Source: Lacicoccus qingdaonensis
Lineage (GTDB): Bacteria > Bacillota > Bacilli > Staphylococcales > Salinicoccaceae
NCBI RefSeq assembly: GCF_900101075.1
Contig: NZ_FNFY01000004.1
Location: 99,520-163,519 of the forward strand
Length of the DNA: 64,000 bases
Reading direction: 5' to 3'
Shown: positions 56,926 through 63,724 of the stretch, piece after piece
How positions within the stretch are numbered: the first letter of the stretch is position 1
Layout: every line of letters begins with the position of its first letter
The notes under the pieces: model-generated
Told to the model about the DNA's origin: nothing
Database searches by the model: none
Seen by the model: the letters and a program-made list of their open reading frames with translations, nothing else
Translations under genes and position numbers: made by a program

Positions 56926-57360
56926 TCATTTTCTAATAATAATTTCTTCATCTAATTCTCCATTGGTTTTAATTTTAAGTTTTATAAATCGCTTTTCGTC
57001 AATAATATTCCATGTGGTGACATCAAACAGCATTGTGATAAAGCCTTCATTATTGATACTTTTTATAATTCTGGCATTATTCAGCTGATACTCTATTTTT
57101 CCGCGTTCCGTTTGAAAAACAATTGAATCACGATCACTTTTCTCTACTGATTCAGAAGACTTAGAAGTTTCAATGATATCCATTATGAAGATGTCGCCGT
57201 CAAGGTCGGTATCAATCATACCAAATTGTGAAAACACACCAAAAGTTGCAGGTAAAATAAATGCAATCAAACTGATGACTGAAAGTGAAAATAAAGTTTC
57301 CAAATATGTGAAACCGCTGCTATTTGATACGGACGCATAAATCTTCTTTGATTTTGTCAC
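56926..57360 (-). CDS. comGF: competence pseudopilin-like protein ComGF
   Basis: Minor pseudopilus component of the DNA-uptake machine. 144 residues from a GTG at 57360, chosen for AGGGTGAG just upstream; the open frame to 57423 has no better site. N-terminal prepilin-like hydrophobic segment GFTYLETLFSLSVISLIAFIL (about 15-35) with Glu at the conserved place, then a soluble domain. Overlaps the comGE end. Last gene of the comG set, followed by aroK. Confidence 0.82.
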   Translation of the reverse strand: MTKSKKIYASVSNSSGFTYLETLFSLSVISLIAFILPATFGVFSQFGMIDTDLDGDIFIMDIIETSKSSESVEKSDRDSIVFQTERGKIEYQLNNARIIKSINNEGFITMLFDVTTWNIIDEKRFIKLKIKTNGELDEEIIIRK

Positions 57361-57622
57361 AAATCTCACCCTGCCCCACCAAAAAATTATCATTATCTTC
57401 TTTAAAGTCTTCAAAATTATCATATCCTGAAAGTGAGATGTATAACTCTCTATTGAACTTCAACTGTGATTGAGTACTGCTGTCATATTGAACAAGGACA
57501 AGCATTGCAGGCAGCAGTATGTTTGTAATCACTAAAAGAGTCATCAGTGACAGCAGTGAATCCACCAATAAAAAACCGTCATCGTTCAATTCTGAATTGT
57601 CCTTTTTGAATCTGAAATACAA
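57320..57622 (-). CDS. comGE: competence pseudopilin-like protein ComGE
   Basis: About 100 residues from a TTG at 57622, which is nine bases from a perfect GGGGAGG; the in-frame ATG at 57631 touches that ribosome site and is less likely. Prepilin-type hydrophobic helix GFLLVDSLLSLMTLL with Asp where most pilins have Glu five residues after the cleavage glycine. Positional equivalent of ComGE; overlaps comGD by 44 bases and comGF by 41. Confidence 0.72.
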   Translation of the reverse strand: MYFRFKKDNSELNDDGFLLVDSLLSLMTLLVITNILLPAMLVLVQYDSSTQSQLKFNRELYISLSGYDNFEDFKEDNDNFLVGQGEICDKIKEDLCVRIK

Positions 57623-58010
57623 ATCGAACATCCTCCCCGCTGCAATTAAAAATTACCGCTCCAAACGCATTTGTGTTACCTGAAGATAGATAGTTGAATC
57701 TTTTAAGACCACCGCTCTTCAGTCTGCATGTTGTCAATGGATACTCATAGATATCTTCACGGTCAAGTGAACGCACAGTCAATTTATGATCCATATGATC
57801 GATCAAAACAGTATGGGCTTTCTCTTTCTGTATGCTTCTGGTCTGAGCTGCCTTGAAGAAATACGAAATATTGCTGATTTCAGTTTCTTTATCATTTTCG
57901 TTGTAGTCAGGTATCGTATTGACAGAGATAAGAAGTATGACGCTGACAACAAGAAGTGTCAACATCATCTCCATCATAGTGAATCCCTTATTCTCTTTCA
58001 GCTTGTCCAT
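57579..58010 (-). CDS. comGD: competence pseudopilin ComGD
   Basis: 143 residues from ATG 58010, overlapping the comGC end by 23 bases. Leader MDKLKENKG then the prepilin peptidase site and helix FTMMEMMLTLLVVSVILL, with Glu at position +5. The frame continues up to 58055 inside comGC. Two cysteines later (TTCRLK, IFNCSGE) may form a disulfide. Part of the transformation pseudopilus. Confidence 0.86.
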   Translation of the reverse strand: MDKLKENKGFTMMEMMLTLLVVSVILLISVNTIPDYNENDKETEISNISYFFKAAQTRSIQKEKAHTVLIDHMDHKLTVRSLDREDIYEYPLTTCRLKSGGLKRFNYLSSGNTNAFGAVIFNCSGEDVRFVFQIQKGQFRIER

Positions 58011-58314
58011 TATTGACCACAATATTAACGCCATTGGCACAAGTTGTCTGCTCATCTGTGATATAGCCGCCGGCAGTCAATGCTCCGATATTTGCCGGAT
58101 CCGCTCCCTCATTCAATGTATAGGCCTCCACCTGACTCTGCACCATCTTCACCTGGGCGTCACAGCCGGTGTCCTGGACATTTGAACTCTGGGCTGCGAT
58201 ATTCGGAATGATGAGTATGATCAGGACGGATATGACCAGCAGTACGAGAAGCATTTCGATTAGTGTAAATCCATCTTCATTCTTAACAAATTTTTTCATA
58301 AAAAGTTTTCTCAT
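57988..58314 (-). CDS. comGC: major competence pseudopilin ComGC
   Basis: 108 residues. Short basic leader, then EDG-FTLIEMLLVLLVISVLI with Glu+5, the cleavage site for ComC peptidase, and a small globular domain with two cysteines (TGCDAQ, QTTCANG) likely disulfide-linked. The main subunit of the DNA-uptake pilus. GGGGAT lies nine bases before the ATG at 58314. Confidence 0.93.
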   Translation of the reverse strand: MRKLFMKKFVKNEDGFTLIEMLLVLLVISVLIILIIPNIAAQSSNVQDTGCDAQVKMVQSQVEAYTLNEGADPANIGALTAGGYITDEQTTCANGVNIVVNNGQAERE

Positions 58315-58333
58315 AATATTAAATCCCCTTTTT

Positions 58334-59389
58334 TTAATTTAGCGTAGACATCATCTGGAATATCGGTAACATTATGACCAGATACAGGCAGACGATCAGT
58401 ACTCCTAAAATACTGAAAATGACGGGTTGTATTCTTTTAGTTAAGTTTTCTATACGCATAATTATTTTCTCCAAGGTGTACTCGCTGAAAATAACAAGTT
58501 CTTTACCCACTTCACTGTTTAATTCGCCGTGACTGATGAAAACGGATAGCTTCTCATCGAGTATGGGAATATCTTTTACGGCTGCTGACATTGAATTGCC
58601 CTGGTTGAGTTTTAGTTCTATCCTGATTGCGATGTAATTTAAATAAGCACTTAATGATTGATTTTTAAATAATGCAATGATTTCTTTTACTTCCAGACCA
58701 TTATTTATAAAATAGCCAAATTCTCTTGAAAACCGGTATGTGTGGTAATGCACCACATAAAATTTCAACAGCGGTAATTTCAATAAAATCCTGAGCTGTG
58801 TTTCAACACTGGCGAGTTTTATTATCAGAACTATGATAATAAAAAGCACAGTAAATAGTGCTATCAACCCGATAACTGCGTTTGGAAGCAGTTCGAGCAT
58901 GACTGTAAGCACACTGACGATTCCTTTCGCTTCAGTGCCGATGGAATTATAAAGGGACTGGAACTGGGGGATGACAGTATAATTCAATATGATCAGCATG
59001 ACTATGAATATACTGACCAGAAGAAGTGGATACTGTATTGATTTAATCAGTTTAGAAAATGTCTTCCGCCTGTTATCAAGGTATAATGCCGATTCCTTCA
59101 GATTATTGATCATCTCCCCGTGAATCTCAGCAAAGGCAACCTGGATGATAATTGATTTTCCAAAGCCGAGCATCTTTAAAATATCGCTGAGTTTTTCACC
59201 GTTATCAATCAGCCGTAATGCCTCCGCTTTCGTGTTAGGTTTTAAAACATCGTATTGTTCAAGGAGGAATCTTAAAGCGTTGTACATAGTGAAGCCGTTT
59301 TCCATCAAATTGCTCAATTTCAATAAAAAATGACTGTCATAAATACCAAGTTTATTTGAATTTTTGATTATAGTATGAAAATTCTTCAT
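58334..59389 (-). CDS. comGB: competence pilus membrane platform protein ComGB
   Basis: GspF-family polytopic membrane protein that anchors ComGA. 351 residues with three main spans (about 125-145, 165-195 and 325-345) and the duplicated GspF domain. Start overlaps the comGA end by 38 bases; GAGGG lies upstream at a long spacing, so translation is probably coupled. Confidence 0.9.
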   Translation of the reverse strand: MKNFHTIIKNSNKLGIYDSHFLLKLSNLMENGFTMYNALRFLLEQYDVLKPNTKAEALRLIDNGEKLSDILKMLGFGKSIIIQVAFAEIHGEMINNLKESALYLDNRRKTFSKLIKSIQYPLLLVSIFIVMLIILNYTVIPQFQSLYNSIGTEAKGIVSVLTVMLELLPNAVIGLIALFTVLFIIIVLIIKLASVETQLRILLKLPLLKFYVVHYHTYRFSREFGYFINNGLEVKEIIALFKNQSLSAYLNYIAIRIELKLNQGNSMSAAVKDIPILDEKLSVFISHGELNSEVGKELVIFSEYTLEKIIMRIENLTKRIQPVIFSILGVLIVCLYLVIMLPIFQMMSTLN

Positions 59390-60308
59390 CGTTTAAATGT
59401 CCCTCATTTTTAAGTGTAAGCAACCTGTCATCAAGCGTTCTGTAATTCACTTTCCTGCCAAGTAAATGATCATTGACATCAGAAGCCGTCAAATATTCGT
59501 ATATTATGAAACTCTTCGACTTTGTATGAAGTATTCTCTGGTTTATGATCAGGGATATGCTCTGTTTCAGTTCCTCATCATATAAATCGAAATCCTTCAG
59601 GCGGCTGATCGTACTGACAGCAGATTTGCTGTGGAATGTACTGAATACGAGATGCCCTGACAAACTTGCCCTGAGAAGCTCCCTTGCAATCGTTTTGTCT
59701 CTTATTTCACCAAACATCAAAACATCCGGATCGCATCTCAACGCACCTCTTAATAAAGATTCATATGATATGTTTGCCTTATCATTGATTTCAACCTGCA
59801 CCATCCCATCAATTTCATATTCTATCGGGTCTTCAATACTGATGACCTGTCTTGACCCCTCCTTTATGACTTCATTGATAAGATTGGACATCAAAGTGGA
59901 TTTACCGGAGCCCGTCGGTCCTGTAAAAAGGATCAGACCCTGGGACAGTCTCATATAATCTTTAAAAAATTCGAATTCATCCTTATTTATGAATAACGAT
60001 TCCGCCGGCCGCTTATCCAGTGAATCCAGTATTCTGATCACTACGACTTCATCCATCAGTGTTATAGGCAATGTGCTCACTCTCATGACAAGCTCCTGAT
60101 TTTTAATCATTAAAGAGGTCTTTCCGCTTTGAGGGATTTTGTGCTCATTAATATCAAGTTCAGCGATAAATTTTAAGAAATTCACCAATCGCTTGAATTC
60201 ATCTTTTGATATTTCCTGAAAGTCTGCCATCTTACCTTTCTGCCGAAATTTTATCCTGCCACACTCACTTTCGAGTATAATGTGAAAGATTGTGATAATG
60301 TCAGTCAT
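59352..60308 (-). CDS. comGA: competence pilus assembly ATPase ComGA
   Basis: GspE/PulE ATPase powering pseudopilus assembly. 318 residues: Walker A GPTGSGKS near 129-136, Asp box ISIEDPIEYEIDG, Walker B LRCDPDVLMFGEIRD, and His box SLSGHLVFSTFHSKSA. The N-terminus is short: MTDIITIFHI aligns with the middle of the TDIHF segment of other ComGA, about 15 residues in. No clear ribosome site precedes the ATG at 60308 and no alternative start is in frame before the upstream TAG; an ATG at 60230 has AAAGG but would lose more of the domain. Confidence 0.88.
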   Translation of the reverse strand: MTDIITIFHIILESECGRIKFRQKGKMADFQEISKDEFKRLVNFLKFIAELDINEHKIPQSGKTSLMIKNQELVMRVSTLPITLMDEVVVIRILDSLDKRPAESLFINKDEFEFFKDYMRLSQGLILFTGPTGSGKSTLMSNLINEVIKEGSRQVISIEDPIEYEIDGMVQVEINDKANISYESLLRGALRCDPDVLMFGEIRDKTIARELLRASLSGHLVFSTFHSKSAVSTISRLKDFDLYDEELKQSISLIINQRILHTKSKSFIIYEYLTASDVNDHLLGRKVNYRTLDDRLLTLKNEGHLNDEEFSYYNQKFK

Positions 60309-60329
60309 TAAAGGATATGCGTGACCATC

Positions 60330-60357
60330 ATGTGACTAAATAACTAACTTATGTATA
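60330..60357 (+). promoter_or_regulatory. possible promoter of the 60.4-kb membrane gene
   Basis: GTGACT and TATACT spaced by 16 bases, upstream of the AGGAGA ribosome site of the next gene. Weak -35 box. Confidence 0.4.
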
Positions 60358-60388
60358 CTTGAAATAACAATATTTAGGAGAGATATTT

Positions 60389-61108
60389 ATGGATGCTATT
60401 TTAGGTATTTTGGTTTTATTAATGGTTCTTAGTTTACTTGTAGGCACTTTCGGAGTAATCGCTTTAATTATTATGGCAATATCCAAAAAGGGTTTAAAGA
60501 CTCCTGGTATTATTACTGGCTCGGGTTTTGGTATTTTTGTTATTGCGACCCTCGTCATTTTAATCATTTCAATCGGCAACAATGACAACACAACATCGAC
60601 AGCAAACTATCCCACAAGCAGTTCGGATGCGCAATCATCTGATGGAACTGAAGAAGTTGATGATACAGAGTATGAAATAACAGATGAACAACGAGAAGAG
60701 TTTAACGAGGAATACGATGAGAAAATGGCAGAAGCGAGAGAAGAGCGTGAAGCAGAAGATGGTACTGACTCTGAGGATTTAGACAATTACCGCGCTGATG
60801 TGGACATCAGAGATATTGAGCGTAACCCTGATGACTACATGAATGAACTAATTACTTTTGAAGGTAAGATTATACAAGTGCTTGAAGAGGATGGCGTAAG
60901 TGCTTATAGAATCGCTGTAAATGATGATTATGATCGTGTGGTACTTGTTAGTACGCAATCGTCCAGTTTAGAAGAGCGATTACTTGAGGATGACTATGTA
61001 ACAGTTTATGGAGAGTTCACCGAATTGATGACTTATGAGACGGTTGTCGGTGGTTCGAGGACAGTGCCGTCGTTTGTGGCAGCAGGAGAGAGAATTGAAT
61101 TGCAATAA
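60389..61108 (+). CDS. membrane protein with possible OB-like tail
   Basis: 239 residues: two membrane spans (about 4-30 and 37-62), a Ser/Thr/Glu-rich disordered linker (65-130) and a C-terminal beta-rich domain (about 135-239; ITFEGKIIQVLEEDG, VVLVSTQS, DDYVTVYGEFTEL) that reads like a small OB fold of the tRNA_anti-like kind. AGGAGAGATATTT precedes the ATG. Such proteins are frequent in Firmicutes accessory regions; the function is unknown. It is divergent from comGA and ends in the first copy of the repeated terminator module. Confidence 0.72.
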   Translation: MDAILGILVLLMVLSLLVGTFGVIALIIMAISKKGLKTPGIITGSGFGIFVIATLVILIISIGNNDNTTSTANYPTSSSDAQSSDGTEEVDDTEYEITDEQREEFNEEYDEKMAEAREEREAEDGTDSEDLDNYRADVDIRDIERNPDDYMNELITFEGKIIQVLEEDGVSAYRIAVNDDYDRVVLVSTQSSSLEERLLEDDYVTVYGEFTELMTYETVVGGSRTVPSFVAAGERIELQ

Positions 61109-61109
61109 A

Positions 61110-61210
61110 AAAACAACCGCCCGGGATTCCAGTCCGAGGCGGTTTTAATCATGGTCTACTCCAATGACCACAATCAAATTATACGAGATTAGCATAGTCA
61201 TAGTATACCA
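61110..61210 (+). repeat. terminator module, copy 1
   Basis: Non-coding unit starting AACAACCGCCCGGG, through a hairpin, then a tail (CCAATGACCACAATCA... ending in TATACCAT). Diverged copy at 62432-62530. Both lie immediately behind plus-strand ORFs. Confidence 0.6.
61112..61146 (+). terminator. terminator inside module copy 1
   Basis: Stem AACCGCC / GGCGGTT followed by TTTTAATC. Ends the 60.4-kb membrane gene. Confidence 0.7.
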
Positions 61211-61211
61211 T

Positions 61212-61239
61212 AAAAAAAGCCACTCTCGAAAGGATGGCA
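61212..61239 (-). terminator. terminator behind the alpha/beta hydrolase
   Basis: Minus-strand stem GCCATCCT / AGAGTGGC (one mismatch) with TTCG loop and seven T, just beyond the hydrolase stop at 61248. Confidence 0.8.
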
Positions 61240-61247
61240 ATTATGTA

Positions 61248-62087
61248 TCAGTCATATCTTACATTATCTAAAATGTTGTTTATTAATAGTGCTGTTTTCT
61301 CTCTTCCGTACATGCCATTGTGTCCGTCTGGGGAACTGTATAATATATACTCAACTTTTTCTTTATCTTTTTGACTTCTTCCATTTATGTATTCTTCAAA
61401 AATTCTAAACTGTAGTTCCACATCTTCTCTGCTGTCTCTATTTAATAAATATACTACATTAGGTATATAATTTGAGTTATGCATTTGTTCTATTATATTA
61501 AAACGTTCACTAAACATAGATTGTAATTTATATTCATTAAGCCCAGCAAAATTAGAGTTAATTAAATTATAATATCGTCCACCTTGACTAATGCTTCTAA
61601 CATGTATTTGAGGATTATTTACAACGGCGGTGCTATTTCTATGTAAGATTGACGCGGCTAAAGATAAGTGTCCCCCGGCAGACGAACCGTAATACACTGT
61701 TTTCTTAGGATAAACTTTAAGAAACTTAGATAACTTAATAATAATCTCGCTCATCAAAGGTAAATAATACAGTTCTTTATTACCAATACCCCAACCAACT
61801 GTAATTCCATTGTCATGGACCGTTGGGTCATCGACAAATATACAATTAGCATTGTAGTCATTGTACCAACTGCTTCTAGCAAAAATGGGGGGCTGGTTTT
61901 TGGTAGGATCATAAGCACCATTAAAGAAAACAACTAAATTATCATTATTATTTTTCAAAATAATTTTGAATTGGAAAGCTACTCCTTTATGAATAATTTT
62001 TATAATATTGGGATTAGCTTCCTTAATATGATGATACTTTAAATCTTCGAAGTTCACCGTTAAAGTTTTTTCTTTAAAAATTACCAT
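61248..62087 (-). CDS. alpha/beta hydrolase of unknown substrate
   Basis: 279 residues, clearly more AT-rich than its neighbours (Asn/Ile/Lys/Tyr-rich), suggesting transfer. Fold evidence: the nucleophile elbow YYGSSAGGHLSLAAS with probable catalytic Ser136, strand VVFFNGAYD before it, acidic residues in the RDSREDVEL region, and a late SPDGHNGM with probable catalytic His256. No signal peptide, so cytosolic. Related sequences occur among capsule or glycan loci (XcbB/CpsF-like, accessory-secretion Asp2-like); I cannot decide between these. AGAGG precedes the start. Confidence 0.7.
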   Translation of the reverse strand: MVIFKEKTLTVNFEDLKYHHIKEANPNIIKIIHKGVAFQFKIILKNNNDNLVVFFNGAYDPTKNQPPIFARSSWYNDYNANCIFVDDPTVHDNGITVGWGIGNKELYYLPLMSEIIIKLSKFLKVYPKKTVYYGSSAGGHLSLAASILHRNSTAVVNNPQIHVRSISQGGRYYNLINSNFAGLNEYKLQSMFSERFNIIEQMHNSNYIPNVVYLLNRDSREDVELQFRIFEEYINGRSQKDKEKVEYILYSSPDGHNGMYGREKTALLINNILDNVRYD

Positions 62088-62153
62088 CGCTATACCTCTT
62101 TCTAATAAATATTAAATACATTATACTATATTTTAATACATAATATTGAAAGG

Positions 62154-62426
62154 TTGATTAAAATAGACAATATAGTTAGTAACTTAGAGAACGACTTAAG
62201 GGAGCAAATAGAATTATTCAATAAATCAACAACTGCCGCTCGAATCTACCTCAATAATAAGACTAGAGAAATTCAAACTATAACATACCAAACTCTTAAT
62301 GATTTCACAGAATTTAATAATGATGTGATTGTGCTACTTGCCAAAGAAAATGGAGTTCAAGAAAATGTAACACCTGATGATGTTCTGAGAGTAGCTGAAA
62401 GAAGTCTTAGATTTGTAAAGAAATAA
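62154..62426 (+). CDS. small hypothetical protein, start uncertain
   Basis: About 90 residues, acidic helical protein with no recognised domain (SNLENDLREQIELFNKS, VTPDDVLRVAERSLRFVKK). Only non-standard or badly placed start codons are available: TTG 62154 directly touches the AAAGG, with ATT and ATA following at the proper distance. The coding pattern and its terminator behind it are otherwise normal. It may begin at an atypical codon or be a truncated gene. Confidence 0.5.
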   Translation: MIKIDNIVSNLENDLREQIELFNKSTTAARIYLNNKTREIQTITYQTLNDFTEFNNDVIVLLAKENGVQENVTPDDVLRVAERSLRFVKK

Positions 62427-62431
62427 TAGTA

Positions 62432-62530
62432 AAAACAACCGCCCGGGTTTCCACACCTGGGTGGTTTTTAAATTGCAACAATCCAAGTCACAATCATATA
62501 GAACATTAATGCTGTGTATTGATTATACCA
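62432..62530 (+). repeat. terminator module, copy 2
   Basis: Diverged copy of the module at 61110-61210: same AACAACCGCCCGGG opening, hairpin, then CCAAGTCACAATCA and a tail ending in TTATACCA. The 57-residue minus-strand gene ends in its far edge. Confidence 0.6.
62437..62472 (+). terminator. terminator inside module copy 2
   Basis: Stem AACC(G)CCC / GGG(T)GGTT followed by five T. Confidence 0.65.
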
Positions 62531-62696
62531 CACCTAAACCATCGGCCAAGCGTTTAAAATCTTCGTCCGTGAAATCCATTACAACCACTTCATGATTTGC
62601 TTTCTTATTCTCATACTTATCTTTAGCTGCTTCAGTAGAATGAAAGATTTTAACAGCATCCCCTATCGTACATACCAGTGTTGTGTCTTTATCCAT
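62523..62696 (-). CDS. 57-residue hypothetical protein
   Basis: Starts MDKDTTLVCTIGDAVKIFHS and ends DFKRLADGLGVV; AAGGGG lies ten bases upstream of ATG 62696. Mixed charge, no membrane span, compact enough for an alpha/beta fold; I know no named family. It follows the YolD-like gene in the same direction after 43 bases, so it is probably co-transcribed under the LexA-box promoter; an internal TATAAT (at about 62729) might also serve it. Confidence 0.62.
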   Translation of the reverse strand: MDKDTTLVCTIGDAVKIFHSTEAAKDKYENKKANHEVVVMDFTDEDFKRLADGLGVV

Positions 62697-62739
62697 ATTA
62701 AACCATCCCCTTGTTAAGATGATTTATTATAGCACGTGA

Positions 62740-63150
62740 TCAATCGATTGAGTATATATCTTCATCGCTGATTCTTACTATTTCATAAATGTGGGTAAAG
62801 TTAATAGTCAATAAATTCGTACCTTTACTCACAGTGATTGTTTGTCCCCAATTCTCAATGTATTCTAACTTACATTCAAGTTGTACCTCGTAACCTGAAT
62901 CCCAATAGCGTAAAACTAATATCTTACCGATACTGTTTCGTAACGTAACTTCGAGTTCCTGCAGCTCATCTTGTCCAAGCGATGGTTCTGACACATGTGT
63001 CTGTCGTTCTATCATTCTGTCCACTGCTTCATATTGTTCTGGCATGGTTGCAAACGGCGCCCATTTGATCATGCCACGGCCCTGGGGGATGTTGGAGTCG
63101 AGTTCTGACGGGTCCATTTCTCGATAGTCCAGTTTTTCGTTTACTCTCAT
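62740..63150 (-). CDS. YolD-like protein
   Basis: 136 residues from ATG 63150, after GAGGTG (the frame's upstream GTG is part of this site). N-terminal YolD signature GRGMIKWAPFATMPEQYEAV near 25-44, then a beta-rich domain. YolD-like genes usually precede a Y-family translesion polymerase (UvrX/YqjW) under SOS control and have been likened to UmuD; here no polymerase follows. A strong promoter with a central LexA box drives it, so DNA damage should induce it. Confidence 0.85.
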   Translation of the reverse strand: MRVNEKLDYREMDPSELDSNIPQGRGMIKWAPFATMPEQYEAVDRMIERQTHVSEPSLGQDELQELEVTLRNSIGKILVLRYWDSGYEVQLECKLEYIENWGQTITVSKGTNLLTINFTHIYEIVRISDEDIYSID

Positions 63151-63171
63151 GGTTATCACCTCTTAAGGATG

Positions 63172-63200
63172 ATTATATCGAACATACGTTCGTATTGCAA
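63172..63200 (-). promoter_or_regulatory. promoter of the yolD-like operon
   Basis: TTGCAA and TATAAT, exactly 17 bases apart on the minus strand, about 22 bases upstream of the yolD-like ATG. The LexA box fills the spacer. Confidence 0.8.
63179..63192. promoter_or_regulatory. LexA (DinR) SOS box
   Basis: CGAACATACGTTCG, an exact instance of the Gram-positive SOS box (CGAAC-N4-GTTCG). Centred between the -35 and -10 boxes, an ideal place for repression. Confidence 0.92.
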
Positions 63201-63203
63201 AGC

Positions 63204-63243
63204 ATAAAAAAGCCACCCTCTATTTTAGATTAGAGAGTGGCTT
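63204..63243 (-). terminator. terminator upstream of the SOS operon
   Basis: Eleven-base stem GCCACTCTCTA / TAGAGGGTGGC on the minus strand followed by TTTTTT. It would stop transcripts arriving from the 63.3-kb membrane ORF or the IS element, keeping the SOS promoter isolated. Confidence 0.82.
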
Positions 63244-63246
63244 ACA

Positions 63247-63267
63247 ATATCTCATTGGGGGAGATAT
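63247..63267. other. small inverted repeat
   Basis: ATATCTC and GAGATAT flank a seven-base centre, adjoining the terminator. No known protein site assigned. Confidence 0.4.
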
Positions 63268-63344
63268 CAGATGATTAAAATATAATGGAGTTTGCATGGA
63301 ATGTAAAATTGAAAGAAATAGAAGTCATTTTAAATAGTAGATTA

Positions 63345-63623
63345 TTAAGTCATATTATTTTTGAATTGTGTTAATATTGATCGAGATAAGAACAAAAGGA
63401 AAATAGAAAAGTTGCTTAAAAATAAAAATATAATTGATAAATATGACCCTAATACCATTTTCCATTTAAATAAATTAAACTCATTCAGAAAAGATATATA
63501 GCATATAATAGTAAAAATAATTAATGTGATACCACTTATCAATATAACTATTGTATTAAATTTAAATTCTTTATACAGGGTGTTCTCTTTAAAGAAACTA
63601 TGCAAAAACCTGTTTTCTTTCAT
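63345..63623 (-). CDS. small hypothetical membrane protein
   Basis: 92 residues, very AT-rich, with two hydrophobic spans (about 22-45 and 55-82) and a short basic start. No ribosome site precedes the ATG, and no family is recognised. It lies between the SOS operon and the transposase end, so it may be a remnant or a cargo gene of the insertion sequence; low confidence as a real gene. Confidence 0.4.
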   Translation of the reverse strand: MKENRFLHSFFKENTLYKEFKFNTIVILISGITLIIFTIICYISFLNEFNLFKWKMVLGSYLSIIFLFLSNFSIFLLFLSRSILTQFKNNMT

Positions 63624-63724
63624 TGATAATATTACTGTTATACTTGTGAATCAATTTCATAATTGCTCTTTTTAAAAATACAAAGACCTACAGAATTCCT
63701 AAAATGTATTTTAAAAAACAGAAA

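Noticed and set aside
60361..60376. ComK-box-like AAATA-N4-TATTT sequence
   Set aside because: Spacing and T/A runs do not match a ComK dimer site, and it overlaps the leader of the divergent gene rather than the comGA promoter.
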